Of a DNA stretch of 64,000 nt, positions 1 to 11,261 are shown piece by piece. The notes below the pieces were generated by a model. It saw only the letters and a program-made list of their open reading frames with translations. It did no database searches and was not told the origin of the DNA. The stretch spans positions 81,714,713 through 81,778,712 of the forward strand of contig CM044310.1 of NCBI GenBank assembly GCA_024291935.2. The letters are read 5' to 3'. The DNA is from Okapia johnstoni. Taxonomy: Eukaryota > Chordata > Mammalia > Artiodactyla > Giraffidae. How positions within the stretch are numbered: the first letter of the stretch is position 1; each line of letters opens with the position of its first letter. The translations under genes were made by a program, and so were the position numbers.

Positions 1-756
1 AGCCTGTAAGCCTGTGCCGTGGCCCACGAGCCCCGTCTCTGGGCGTCACTCACATGTGAGCACGAATACACACTCATACACACTGACCATCACACTCCTG
101 CCCAGGAGGGGTGGAGTCGCGCCTTTTCCTACACCCACTGATCCCAGGGAAAGTTTAGGAAATTCCCATTCTGGGAATTCTCAGTTGGCGGCTTTCTTTC
201 TTCTCTTTACCGAATAGAAAGAGGAGATTTTGTTCCCTTCCTCGTCACGAAATCAGGATACTTCCTGGGTTTCGTCACTAATGGCTAAGCACGGGACCCA
301 AGTCATTCCCACCCTCCAAGGGCCAAGCCACGAGGGCTTCCAGGAAGGCCCTCATTCTTCTGCCCTTGGAGGAGCCCAGGTGGGGAAGTGAGCTGGATGC
401 TTCTGGGAAACAGGCCCCCCGGGAGACACCTTCCCCTCTGTCTGCCAGCTGCCGGCTCTGAATCACAGAAGACGGCCACAGGAAGGAGGGCCAAGGCCCC
501 CAGGGTGGCCTCACACTCCCTTCCAGAAGAGAGATGCAGGGGCATTTAAGTCAGAGCACGACTGGAGGGAGCCCAGAAGATCAGTGTGAGTGCCTTGATT
601 CAAAGCAAATGTGAGAAATCCAGAGTGGATTCAGATAGATTGAAGGTGATCGTGTACAAATTCAATATCGTATGAGAGCCTCCGGAATTTAATTCAACGT
701 GGTCAGATGTTAATGACGAGCCCCTGAAACATCAGAGGGCCATGTCAACAGCATGC

Positions 757-840
757 AAAGTGCCGTAGCTGAGGCACAGGCTGTGAGGTCAGATCTGAGT
801 TTGAATCCCACCACTGCCAGACAAGCCTTCTGATTTATCG
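757..840 (+). mobile_element. MIR SINE fragment
   Basis: Matches the front half of MIR: a stretch like 'GCACAGGCT..TG..GTCAGA' followed by 'GAGTTTGAATCCCA.CACTGCCA' (the B-box-like part). The rest of the element has decayed. Confidence 0.6.
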
Positions 841-1457
841 AAGATGAAATTAATATATTCAAAAGCATGCTGGTTCTTCCAAGTGTCAGACCCTGCACAC
901 ACAGCCTCTGCTTACCAACACAAAGACAGGATCGGCCTCAACAGCCCAACTGTGCCAGACAGGAGGGTTGGGGGTGGCCCAACCTTGAGCTCTTGAACCA
1001 TTGACTCAGCCTTGGAAACATAAAAGTGCCAAGGTGCCACCCAAGAAGGACAGTGAAGAGGTTTCTGCCCCTCCCCAAGGGCAAGGGTCTTCACTGAGAC
1101 CCCACAGCAAGAAGGGAGCAAATTAAGAGCAGCAGGCTCATTGTGGGACCCCTCATCTTGCCCCTTCAAGCAATCCTAGCCCATATGAGGATGCTTGCCT
1201 CCAAATTTTCCTAGAGAAGAAAGCTGGACTGAGGGGGCCATCACTGTGTGACAATGTCAGCCCCCTGCCCACGATTCATTAGCCCAGGAATCTAAGAATT
1301 GGGGCCACAGTAGGGGTGACCTAGCCCAGAAAGGCATTTAAAACAGATGACCTGGTGCATCACCCAGCGTCCACCCAGCCAACAACTACACACATCGGGG
1401 ACCACATCGCTGGCCCCTCCTGACCCTGCCCTACTGGGCTCGGAGCTGGTGGGCATT

Positions 1458-1484
1458 CAGCAGCCCTGAATCAGCAGCCCTGAA
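1458..1484. repeat. Short tandem duplication (14 bp x 2)
   Basis: The 14-mer TCAGCAGCCCTGAA occurs twice head to tail with no mismatch. This is typical replication slippage in intronic DNA. Confidence 0.85.
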
Positions 1485-1887
1485 TCAGAAGCTGCAATGC
1501 TCGCTCCTGTCCACACAGCTTGTCCTGGCCTTCTCAGCACCTGCACCAGCTGTTTGAAAGACCCAAGGGCCTGGGAGTCTCCGCTAGAACCGGTCCCCAC
1601 TCTGACAATGGCACCACCATTAGAGAACTCTAGCCAGGGAATATCAATCCAAGCATCTCGTCCTTTAAAAAAAAGGCGGGGAGCAGAGCAGGAAAGCTGT
1701 CCCTGGACCACTGAAGAGAAGAAAACAGAAGAGCAGGCTTGTTCTGGGAGATCACAGGGCATAGAACCAGACCCCATGGGGCTGACCAGGGGGAGAAAGA
1801 AACCCCTACCGGTTCATTGCGAGGACTGGGAGCATGGAGTGTGTGTACGCCTTCAACAAGCTGGAGATGTACCCCTGCTTCACAGCT

Positions 1888-2075
1888 CATAAGCTGTGTG
1901 ACCGTAGGCTAATTATTTAACCTCCCTGAACTTCCTCGTCCAACAGGACAGTGACACTGCACACCTCACCCCTCATCCTGTCTACTTTCAGTTCATGTTT
2001 AGTCACTGGAACTAAGTAAACTAAATAGGTTCACCTAGTAAATGCTCAATAAACATGACAGCTGGGGCTGCCACT
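1888..2075 (+). mobile_element. MIR SINE
   Basis: Contains the MIR core 'AAGCTGTGTGACC', 'TTATTTAACCTCCCTGAACTTCCTC' in degenerate form, and the tail 'TAAATGCTCAATAAACAT'. It is divergent but continuous from core to tail. Confidence 0.8.
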
Positions 2076-2394
2076 AGGGTCTGGGCTGCTTTGTAAGGTG
2101 ATGAGCCTCCCATTCCTGGAGGCATTCAAGCAAAGCCTGGAAGAAAACATGTTGGGGACAACTGACATCAGGAGGGGCTTAGATGATGGGAGCTTCCAGG
2201 CGCCCTCCCATACCAGGAGCTGCTGGATCTGCCCTCTGATGGGTGCCTGGGTGGCAGCAGGGAGCACAATAGCTCTCATCACCACTGCTGGACGGCCAAG
2301 GACAGATGTGGTCTCTGAGGCCGGACACGGGTGCCTGGAATTCAGACAGCTGCCTTGATTTTGAAGTCACTAGAGGTTTATTAACTACCACAAA

Positions 2395-2415
2395 GTGCAG
2401 CACACACACACACCC
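2395..2415. repeat. Short (CA)n tract
   Basis: A run of CA dinucleotides followed by a C run. It is short and probably weakly polymorphic. Confidence 0.8.
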
Positions 2416-2939
2416 CCAATGCTTAATGAGAAATGTAATCATTATGGGGGGCTGGGGGGGCAGGCAGGCAGGGGTCAAAAGGGAAGAAAAAACTTTTTTG
2501 CCAACATTGTGAGTTGAGTGCCAGGCGAAATGGACTGAAATCTTCCCTCAAAGGCCCCCCTGGGCAGGGCACTTCCTGCAGACAATTGGAACTCAGCCTG
2601 TTGGGTTCGACTTCCTTTGTGTTAACTAATTTCTGACTCGGGGTTTTCGGCTATTTATTTCTAGAACAATACTGCTCACTGCAACAGCCGTTCAGCAGCA
2701 ATCTTCCTGGTGGCGGGGACAGTGTGGTCTCCGCTGCTTTGCCCCAAGGTGGGGGTGAGGGGTGTGAAAAGTCATTTCAAAGAGGTGGGGGGAAGTGGTC
2801 AAGCCCTGTCCTCCCCAAGTGTAAAGTTCATTTTCAGCTCTCTAGAGCCAGAATGTAAGAAAGGATCCCAGAGGGGTCTTGCAGCCCCAAGATTTCAGGA
2901 CAGGCCAGAGACAATGGGGGAAAAAAAAAGGTCCAGCCC

Positions 2940-3470
2940 CCTGGAAGGACCTCTTCCTCCATACGGTAATTAACCAAGGTTCCCAGAACCTTTCCACCAG
3001 CAAGCAAGGCACTCGCAGTCTTTTCCCTTTCTGTAATCTTTTTCTAATTTGCGTTGCCGCTTCCTGCTTCCTCCAAGCCACCTTAATTGGAAACTCTTTC
3101 GTTCACACGGAAAGTTCCTCTCTGCTCTCTGAGGACACCTATCGAGGGTGGAACCAGGCTCTTCATAAAAATTCTTAGCAGACATGGCTAATAGTGACCC
3201 TCTTGCGCTAATGAAAAAAACACACACATGCACACATTGTGACTGCTGTAATTAAGCCTGTGACGAGTTGAGTTGGAGGGAAATTAGATTTATTTACATG
3301 CTGCTCTGTTGCTGATGAAGCACTAGCTATCCGGAAGACTTCTAATTAACCCTCGTTTAGAGGCTGTGCTCTCTGTGCCTCCTTCCCTCTCCGCACCCTT
3401 TAGTAAATTGCATTTGGTTAAAAATAATAATAATAATAATTAGCCATTCTTAAGAGTTCATTCTCTCCTG
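2940..3470. promoter_or_regulatory. Candidate conserved intronic regulatory block
   Basis: About 530 bp free of recognisable repeats with four homeodomain-type cores: TAATTAA at 2967-2973, 3249-3255 and 3343-3349, and TAATTAG at 3437-3443. It is AT-rich against GC-rich neighbours, as developmental enhancers often are. No function can be read directly. Low base support; cross-species conservation is the missing evidence. Confidence 0.35.
3423..3440. repeat. (AAT)n microsatellite
   Basis: Six AAT units in a row ending in a TAATTAG core. Confidence 0.85.
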
Positions 3471-4168
3471 TAACTCTCTTTGATCCTTGAGCTGTGTTGC
3501 CCAGATGCTGACAGTAATAAAATGCCTGCAAGATTCCACCCAGTGCAGAAGTGGAGCTGCCTAGGAGGTTACCGCAAAGGAACCTCAGCGAGGCTTGGGT
3601 ATCAGTATTTAAGCAAGAGTCGAGGCGGCTGTTTGCAGACTAGACCTGCAGCCCGTTGCTGATGGCTCCCACTGCCTTGTGTTGTATGGCAGCTGTGTGT
3701 GGAAGGTAAGAGGCCCGGAACACCAAGCCTAGGTCACAGCCATCTCTGGGTACCGCCATATCCCAGGGTCACCTTCCCCTCCAGCTGTATAACCCTGCCC
3801 TTCTCTTCAGAAACCACTTCATCCACCTCAGAGGCTACTTCATCCAACCCAGCTGATACCTGGTCAATGCCACGCCCTCCAGGACCCCTCCTGAGAGCTC
3901 TCCAGGGCCAGCTGACACACCTCCAGGGAAGGGAGGTGGTTGGGACAGGCACCACTTCCCCGGGCACTACCGGGCAATGGAGCGTGATGACGGAGGGAAG
4001 GAGGCAGGGATGGGTCGGGAACACAGGGACAACATCCATCCTGAGTTTGGATACTTGTAAGCACCTCTGACAGATGGGGAGTGGTGGGGGCAGGCATGAA
4101 CATGCTTCAGAGCCCTCATCCATGTAGCGCTTCAGTTTCTCGAGTTTTCTTCTCAAGCATGTGGGACC

Positions 4169-4326
4169 TGCCTTCCCTGGTGGTCCAGTGGCTGAAACTC
4201 CAAGCTCCCAATGCAGGGGGCCTGGGTTCCATCCCTGGTTGGGGAACTAAATTCCACATGCCGCAACTAAGACCTGGCACAATCAAACAGACAAAAATAA
4301 ATAAATAAATATTTAAAAAATAAATT
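4169..4326 (+). mobile_element. CHR-2-type SINE
   Basis: Begins with the tRNA-derived head 'CTTCCCTGGTGGTCCAGTGG', has the B-box-like 'GGTTCCATCCCTGGTTGGGGA', the body 'CACATGCCGCAACTAAG', and ends in an (AAAT)n tail. CHR SINEs occur in ruminants and whales. Confidence 0.85.
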
Positions 4327-4993
4327 TTAAAAAGCATGTGAGACTTTTTAAAAGCCTAAGTCCAGCCGAAGCTCGAGGCTCCAGAATAAGGTCAGGGACA
4401 ATTCTCATTCCATGTTGCCAACACACAACAAAATTATCTTGTGCTTGGGTATTTTGTTTTTCTTCTCTAAAGTATTTGCCATGCTGTACAATGACTGTTA
4501 TTTCTTTCCTCTTAGACTGTGTAACAACGGGCAAGGAGCACATGGCCCCTTGAGGAGAGGGACCAAATCCAGCCCCTCTGGATCCTCGGTGCCAAAGACA
4601 AAACCGACTCCCCATCAACAGGGTCAACAAACAAGGCCAAGAATTTCTAGTCTCAAAAATCACATTTTCCTTGACTTTCAATATCATATTTCGGATTCCA
4701 CGGGTTTGTGATGCTTACCATTCACTCAGCTAGCTAACTTGCTACATTAACACTTCCCACATTTCTCCTTCTATCTACCCTCAGGAGTTCATGAATTTGC
4801 AGCCAAGGAAGCCTTTATGAGATGTTCGCACACTCACTGTCACCATGCCGGCTCCGTAAATGTCTGTGAAGTGAACAGCCCCCAGCTCCTGGTCAGAGGA
4901 TGGCTTTTTCATCCACCTGCTTGAGGTAAGTTTCTAGGACAGGAGGAAGCCCTACACACTGAGGACTATGTGGCCCACATCAAAGGCTGAGTG

Positions 4994-5306
4994 AGTGAGT
5001 GAAAGTTACTCAGTCGTGTCCAACTCTTTGCGAACCCATGGACTATACAGTCCATGGAATTCTCCAGGCCAGAATACTGAAGTGGGTAGCTGTTCCTTTC
5101 TGCAGGGGATCTTCCCAACCCAGGGATCAAACCCGGGTCTCCCGCATTGCAGGTGGATGCTTTACCAGCTGAGCCACAAGGAAAGCCCAAGAATACTGGA
5201 GTGGGTAGCCTATCCCTTCTCCAGCAGATCTTCCTGACCCAGGAATCAAACGGGGGTCTCCTGCATTGCAGGCAGATTCTTGACCAGCTGAGCTACCAGG
5301 GATGCC
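4994..5306 (-). mobile_element. Bov-tA SINE, partly dimeric
   Basis: In minus orientation: a tRNA-like head, then about 75 bp of body, then a second tRNA-like head, body and the BovB-like tail with 'GGACTGTATAGTCCATGG'-type and 'CGCAAAGAGTTGGACACGAC' parts. The head and its 'ACCCACTCCAGTATTCT' segment are therefore present twice. Total length (about 313 bp) exceeds the usual 200-220 bp monomer. Confidence 0.88.
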
Positions 5307-5944
5307 CACTGTTTAATTAACCATTATTTTTAAATCACCTTAGCCCAATCCTATAGAACTCATGCCTGTAAATTCTAGAATTCAACACAGTTCTGCAAGT
5401 TATCTGAACTCTTGGGAACTCAAACCAAGCCAGACACATGACCACCTGCCTGCGAGTCCCTCTTTAGGTGGAGTGTTGAGGAGCCTGACACAGCAGGAAA
5501 AGGCCCCTTGCCATCAATTTTAATGAAGAATAGTCTCAAAGACACACACCTGCGCACCCGGGACACCCCAACAGCAAACTCGGGTTCGCCTGTTGCAGCA
5601 GGTGTGAGGAGATTAATTCCCCAAATGCTGAGAAGAGAAAACATGTTACAAATGACAAGTCGAAGAAAGATTGATGGATGACTCCTCGCTCAGAACGGTT
5701 CACCAGCTCCTCCCCTCCACAACGTTAGTCATTCCAACCGTCGTCACCCTGGTACAGGACTGCGTCACCACCTCCCCTAACGACCACAAACTTTCGTGGC
5801 TTGTGTAGCCACTCATCAAACCCTCAGGGGACAGCTGCCAGGTGGTAGGCACTAGAATGTTCTTCTGGCTTCACCTGCCAACGGTGGAAAATGGTTTATC
5901 CAGGAGCCTAAACATCAGAAGGATCCACTTCAGGGGCTTGTTTT

Positions 5945-5971
5945 AAAGGATGCTTAAAATAAGCATCCTTT
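5945..5971. repeat. Perfect 12-bp inverted repeat (hairpin)
   Basis: Arms AAAGGATGCTTA (5945-5956) and TAAGCATCCTTT (5960-5971) are exact reverse complements around a 3-nt A loop. No downstream T-run or gene makes this a terminator; it is an intronic hairpin. Confidence 0.9.
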
Positions 5972-5993
5972 CAAAAAACATTACACCCTCATA

Positions 5994-6054
5994 TTCCTTA
6001 AAGAATGACACTCCAAGTCTAAATTGTAGTGGCAGGGGGTGCACACTTAGGTGA
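5994..6054. repeat. Left copy of 61-bp direct repeat flanking BovB
   Basis: This 61-bp segment recurs at 6390-6450 with about 6 mismatches (about 90% identity). The copies sit immediately on each side of a BovB 3' fragment, as a target-site duplication would, but are far longer than usual. Confidence 0.9.
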
Positions 6055-6389
6055 TCCCAAATCCTAAAGGAAATCAACCTTTAGGAAATCAATCCTAAAG
6101 GAAATCAACCCTGAATATTCATCGGAAGGACTGATGCTGAACCTGAAGCTCCAATACTCTGGCCACCGGATGAGAAGAGCCAGCTCATCAGAAAAAACGC
6201 TGATGCTGGGAAGGGTTGAGGGCAGGAGGAGAAGGAGACAACAGAGGATGAGATGGTTGGGTAGAATCACCAACTCAATAGACGTGAATCTGAGAAAACT
6301 CCAGGAGATGGTGAAGGACAGGGAAGCCTGGTGCACTGCAGGCCATGGGGTCGCGAAGAGTCAGGCATGACTTAGTGACTAAACAACAA
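6055..6389 (+). mobile_element. BovB LINE 3' fragment
   Basis: Matches the BovB 3' end: 'AATCAACCCTGAATATTC', 'GGACTGATGCTGAA', 'AGGATGAGATGG', 'GTCGCGAAGAGTCAGGCATGA' and a final ACAACAA. A local tandem duplication of 'AATCCTAAAGGAAATCAACC' lies at its 5' edge (6060-6110). The coding part is lost; only the tail region of the RTE-type retrotransposon remains. Confidence 0.92.
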
Positions 6390-6450
6390 TTCCTTAAAGA
6401 ATGACACGCCAAGTCTAAATTGTGGTGGTAGGGCGTGCACACTGCGGTGA
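6390..6450. repeat. Right copy of 61-bp direct repeat flanking BovB
   Basis: Partner of 5994-6054. It starts directly after the BovB terminal ACAACAA, which fixes the insertion boundary. Confidence 0.9.
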
Positions 6451-6606
6451 CGGCGTTAAAGAAACGCAACTGATGCCGTAAAAGTCAGGGGAATGGTTCC
6501 TTTCAGAAGGAGGAGGGGGCTGTGTCTGGGATGGAGAACACAGATGGGGGGTTCTAACGATGTCTCACCTTGTAAGAATCTGCTAGGTTGTACATTTATT
6601 TTATGA

Positions 6607-6793
6607 TTGGGCTCAGCTGGTAAAGAATCCACCTGCCATGCAGGAGACCTGGGTTCGATCCCTGGGTTGGGAAGATCCCCTGGGGAAGGGAAAGGCTACC
6701 CACTCCAGTATTCTAGCCCAGAGAATTCCATGGACTGTATCGTCCACAGGGTCGCAAAGAGTCAGACTCGACTGAGCGCCTTTCACTTTCACA
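6607..6793 (+). mobile_element. Bov-tA SINE
   Basis: Slightly 5'-truncated head 'GGGCTCAGCTGGTAAAGAATC', B-box 'GGGTTCGATCCCTGGGTTGGG', body and tail 'GTCGCAAAGAGTCAGACTCG' ending in a TTTCACTTTCAC motif. Confidence 0.92.
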
Positions 6794-7304
6794 TTTGTTT
6801 TGTGAGGTGTCTGTGTTTCATTTTACAATAAAATAGGTTCAAAAATGAAAAAGGAAAGCTTGCGATATACCTTAGAGGTGATGCAACCCAAGGACCAGCA
6901 AATGGCTGGAGGATAATAAGAAGGCATCCCCAGTCGACTTACAGGTGGATCACAGCAAATTTGCCACCAGCATGTGGCGCATGAAAGTTCTCAGTTCAGA
7001 ATAAGCTTTGTTGGGTAATGGCTGTTTTCAAGCATGGAACTGCACTTTTACAAACACGCACACCTCTGTCATAGCAAACCTGCCTGTTTTCACTGTGCTC
7101 ATTTGAAGTTAAGATTCCCCAAACTCGCTAAGTGTATTGGTCTGGAAAGAATGAGGGGCCAAACATCTCCTTCACATCTCCCTTTAGGCTTCAGGGCTCC
7201 CCGAGGGAAGGTGCCCTGCCTGCCTAGGTGGGGCCGGGAGCCTTGCCCTTTAGCCCTGTTCTCTTCACTGTGCTGAGTCTATGAAGACAGATTTCTGGCA
7301 GGGA

Positions 7305-7420
7305 CACCCCACTGGGCTGTTAGCTCTGTAAGGGCCTGGATCACTCTGACTTGCTTGCACTGTAACCCCCCGCCGGGGTCTGGTGTTTGCTGAACGAATG
7401 AATGAATAAGTCAGGCTTCC
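7305..7420 (+). mobile_element. L2 LINE 3' end fragment
   Basis: Order 'AGCTCTGTAAGGGC', 'CACTGTAACCCC', 'TGAACGAATGAATGAATAA' follows the 3' end of L2 in degenerate form. Confidence 0.55.
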
Positions 7421-7449
7421 CACAAGAGCTTTCCCCCCTATTACATTCC

Positions 7450-7545
7450 AGAGATCAGGAACCACACCTGCCTTACTTACCACAGAAACATCAGTGTCTA
7501 ATCCAGGACTCAGCACACAGAAGGTCTCAATTATAAAATAAATGA
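7450..7545 (+). mobile_element. L2-like LINE 3' end fragment
   Basis: A second degenerate L2-like 3' end ('AGATCAGGAACCACACCTG..', 'CTCAGCACACAGAAGGTCTCAATTA') running into an A-run at 7545-7559. Assignment is uncertain. Confidence 0.45.
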
Positions 7546-7569
7546 AAAAAAAAAAAAAACTGTTCTAGG

Positions 7570-7780
7570 GATGGAGGATACAAAGTTGACCAAGACATGA
7601 CATGGTCCTTCCATCAAGGACCTCCTCATCTAGTAAAGAGAGGAACAAACCAGACCATGTGATAAAGCCAAAGGCCCAAAATAAGCAGAGGGTGATAGGA
7701 GGGGGAAATCAGAGAGGGCTTCTCGGAAGAGGGGACATGGAGCTGATTCTCAAAGGAAAAGCCAGAAAGTTTCCCCCCTG
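7570..7780 (-). mobile_element. L2 LINE fragment, antisense
   Basis: Reads as the reverse of L2 3' sequence: 'GACATGGTCCTTCCATCAAGGACC', 'TCTAGTAAAGAGAGGAACAAACCAGA', and 'GAGGGCTTCTCGGAAGAGGGGACATGGAGCTGA' in place of the usual 'GGAGGTGACATTTGAGC'. Confidence 0.5.
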
Positions 7781-7971
7781 GGAGGCAGGCAGCAACTCTG
7801 AGGAAGTGTCCAGGGTCTCCCCACCCCCACCGAGGTCTCCCCAAAGAATCTGCCATGTCTGCTGCTTCCACCAAGAGTCACATCCCCAAATCCTCACATC
7901 ATGCCAGGATGACCACCTCCCTCCAACACACGCAAACACACACCCCAAGAAGGCACTTGGCCTCCCAAATG

Positions 7972-8140
7972 CAGTGTGACCTAGAACAAGTTACTTAACC
8001 TCTCTGAGGCCTTTCCTCAACGGTGAAAGGGAGATGATGACAACAGTGCCTGAATTAGAGAGCTATCAGAGGATGACAGACCGTAAACCATGGCAAGTGC
8101 TCAGCGCAGTGCCGGCTACTGTCACCTTCCTTCTGACTGC
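7972..8140 (+). mobile_element. MIR SINE
   Basis: Core 'TGTGACCTAGAACAAGTTAC' then 'TTAACCTCTCTGAGGCCTTTCC' and a decayed tail with 'GTGCTCAGCGCAGTGCC'. Confidence 0.8.
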
Positions 8141-8249
8141 CGTCGTTATAACTAAAGAGGGCAGAAGCAAACCCGAGCGTGTCGCCAGCTTGCTCACGCT
8201 TCGTCAACAAGGGCCTTGGATGTGCACAGAGACCTCCTTTGATCTTGTT

Positions 8250-8370
8250 CAAAGGCAGCATCTGACTCAGCAGGTCTGGGGAGGGGCCCGAGATTCTGAC
8301 ATTTCAAGCCAACTGATGGGTGATGTCGGTCCATGGACCACATTTTTGAGTAGCAAGCACTTAAACACCC
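8250..8370 (-). mobile_element. MER5A-like hAT element
   Basis: Reverse of the MER5A core: 'CTGACTCAGCAGGTCTGGGGAGGGGCC', 'GATTCTGACATTTC', and 'GTCCATGGACCACATTTTTGAG'. This is a non-autonomous hAT DNA transposon relic shared by placental mammals. It carries TGACTCAGCA at 8263-8272. Confidence 0.7.
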
Positions 8371-9344
8371 GGTCTCCTCCCTTGTAAAGTTAAATCAATA
8401 ACAACCACTGCACAGAGTATTCACTCAGATTAAATGGGGCAACGCAGGTTCAGAAACCCCTGGCGCTCGGCTGGGCACGTGGAGATGACGATCTCCACGC
8501 TAAGATGAGCCTCCCTCCTCTCCTCCCACGACTGGCTAATTCCAAACAGTATTCATCTGGACACAACCCCCACCCGGAAGCACAGTAACAGTGTTCAAAT
8601 AAGGCTTAATGGGGAGATGAATGAATGAAGAAATCCCTATTTAAAAACCACTCAGCAACGGGGTTGAGATCCAGAAGCAGAGCCTCAGGGCCCTGACCCC
8701 TGGAGGGGCAATGCGGGTACAGCTGCCAGTTATATCAGGACAGCCCTGTGAATCAAAACCTCCCACCCAGCCCTGCCCCACAGGGAAGTGACCACCACTG
8801 GGAGCACTGCCCGGGCAGCATCTGCCCCTCCCGCGTCTCCCCTCACCTTGGCTGTGGGAGGCACACAGGTGCCAGGACAGAATTCCCCACTCAGCAGCCT
8901 GTGCCCAGCCCTTCACAGGTACACAGACTCCCCGCACGTTTTCCCAACACTGAGGCTGTCCTGGCATCTGGACCAGAGGATCGGGGCTCACAGGAGGTGG
9001 GCAATTCATCTGAGGTCAAGCCAAGAAGGAAGAGAAAAGATGGGCATCCTGGATCCCATGATAGAACAATTTCCTGGCATAAGGTCTGAACCCTACTTTA
9101 CAAGAATGGTAGGGAGCAGAGAAGGGCTTGCAGCCCCCTCCCCTGTGACACAGGACGTTAACAGGACAGGCCGGGACCCCCAATGCCCTCCGCCCTCAGG
9201 AATTTCACCCTTGGTGTGAAAGGCTGGCTGAGTCAGACCCAGCAGTGGGTCTTGGAATACAGACCCTCATAACTCATAGGGAAATGAATTAAGTAAAGAG
9301 CCCACAGCCTCCACATCTCTGAAATGAAGATGTTTCATGTTTAT

Positions 9345-9625
9345 GTTTATTTTCATGTCCCCTTTTTATTGAAACAACTTAGATGCAGTCATGTGCTCAA
9401 ATCTTAAGCAATCTGGGCAGCACATTTTTACAGAAGACCTTCCCAAGGCCCCGGAGACTCCACACCCCCCTCCCAGCCATGCCCCAAGGCCAGTGACTGC
9501 CCGACCTCGGTCACCAGACACCACTCTGCCCAGTTCTGGACGCCACATAATGGGTGAATGCAGCACGCTCCTTTTGTGTCTGGCTCCTTTCACTCAGTGT
9601 TATGTCTGGGCCATTCATCCAATAC
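9345..9625 (-). mobile_element. Old L1 LINE fragment, antisense
   Basis: The part 'CTCCTTTTGTGTCTGGCTCC' followed by 'TTTCACTCAGTGTTATGTC' and 'CCATTCATCC' is the antisense form of old L1 3' sequence. The left boundary is unclear. Confidence 0.5.
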
Positions 9626-10187
9626 TTAGGGACGGCAAGTCGGCCATTCGTCCTCATTGCCAGGTCCATACTTGTCAGTTTTGCTTTCTTAAAGGTCAGG
9701 TGCAGTCCTGTCCTTTCTCTTTCTCTCCCCCGTCGGTGTCACTAAGGGCAGATCTTAGACCACAGAGCAGCTCATCCCAGTATTTCTGTTCGGCCACTTG
9801 TCCAGTTGCCAGTTTGAGCTTTAAAGCATCTCCATGACCGTAAGTGGCAACCAAACTTCGCTGAGCAGAGAGCTCCCCCTCTCCTCCTAGCACCACGGGT
9901 GCTGAGACGGTCTGCCTTAGTGCGACGGGGAGGGCGAGAAAGGACTGTGTCTGAGGGTCACCCGCTCCTGTGGCCAGGTGATGGCAGGTAGGAGGCTGGG
10001 CTGGAGCTGGGAGGGCTGGGGAGAGGGCTCCACTCCACACAGGGAGCCTCACCGTCCCCTCACCCCTGAGAGCCACACCCAACACTTGCCACTGGCGTCC
10101 TTTATGCAGGTGAGCAGGTGAGAGACAAGAAAAGTCCATGCCCTCCACATTCCTTCTCAGACAGAGCTTTAGGGGTGGGTGTTGTAA

Positions 10188-10577
10188 CATGGTAAAGCCA
10201 CTTGGCAGTTTTTCCAAAAAATTAAGCAACCCACGTCTCTATCGACTGATAAATGGATAAACAAAATGTGGAGTATACATACAACAGAATATTAGTCAGC
10301 CTTAAAAAAGAAGGAAATTCTGACGCAAGCTACAACATCGATGACCATGAGGACATGCTAAGTGAAATAATCCAGACACAAAAGAGCAAAAACCATTCGA
10401 GAGTTTCAGTTTGGGAAGGTGAAAAGAATTTTGGAGATGGATGGGGGTGACGATTACACAACAGTGTGAATGTTCCTAATGTCACGTGTTACCTGGACAC
10501 ATAACACCTGGACACTTGACCATGGCTAAGACAGTAAATTGTATGTCATGTACATTTTATCATAATTTTTTTTTTAA
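10188..10577 (+). mobile_element. Old L1 LINE 3' end (internally deleted)
   Basis: Sense L1 3' sequence: 'GATAAATGGATAAACAAAATGTGG', 'GAATATTAGTCAGCCTTAAAAAAGAAGGAAATTCTGA', then a jump to 'GTTTCAGTTTGGGAAGGTGAAAAG' and the A-rich end at about 10570. Compared with the copy at 57578-58565, the part between 'CCAGACACAAAAGAGCAAA' and 'GAGTTTCAGTTTGG' is missing. Confidence 0.82.
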
Positions 10578-11261
10578 GTTTCCTGGGGAAAAAAGTAAAA
10601 TCCTGAGAAAAGGCAGGCAGAGGCAAGAAAAAGGAAAACAGAATTTATGGTATTAATATGAGACAAAAATTCAGTTTCAGGCAAATACCATTAAGTAAAA
10701 AAATGAGACTTTTTCATATTTAAAAAAAATAAAGTGAGAGTTTGCAGCCACAGTAAGATTAAAGTGGCAGCAAGATGTAGAAGTGTGTACAATCTCCAAC
10801 CAGAGAAAAGAGGACAGTAAAAAAAAAAAACCTTCTCTCCCTTCTCTGTCTTGCTCCCAACATCACTGCCACAGAAAACAAGATGTGTGGTAGGCAAGAA
10901 AACATGCGTGATTTCATCAGACAGAGCAAGTTCTGATCGGAAACAGTGGGAAACTCTCCCCTGGACGTGTGGGTCCACACTTTTCTCAAGTCTTGGAACC
11001 TTCAGAGCAAGTTCCAGGCTCCAAAGGACTCTTCTTCCTCTGGCTTCTTGTAAAAATGAGGTTCTGCACAGCAGTGGGTCCAGGAAACTCAAAAACAGCC
11101 AGTCTCCAACTCAGGATCAGTCTGGAACTGACACGCAGATCCCAAGGCTTCTAAAGAAAAGCCCCAGCGCCCAGAGCTGCTCACCACACCACACCTCCCG
11201 AGCATGCGGGCTCGCTGCGGGTTCCCTCCCCTCACACATCACAGCAGTGCGAGCAGACGGA

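Noticed and set aside
161..179. Inverted repeat AATTCCCA..TGGGAATT as an EBF site for the ZNF423 partner EBF1
   Set aside because: The spacing between half-sites is 3 bp outside the CCCA/TGGG cores rather than the two-base gap of the EBF consensus, so the match is poor.
5945..5971. Rho-independent terminator
   Set aside because: The hairpin has an A loop, low GC and no T-run, and the sequence is from a mammal, where such signals do not apply.
7545..7559. A-run as evidence of a processed pseudogene end
   Set aside because: The sequence before it reads as an L2-like 3' end and no spliced coding sequence precedes it.
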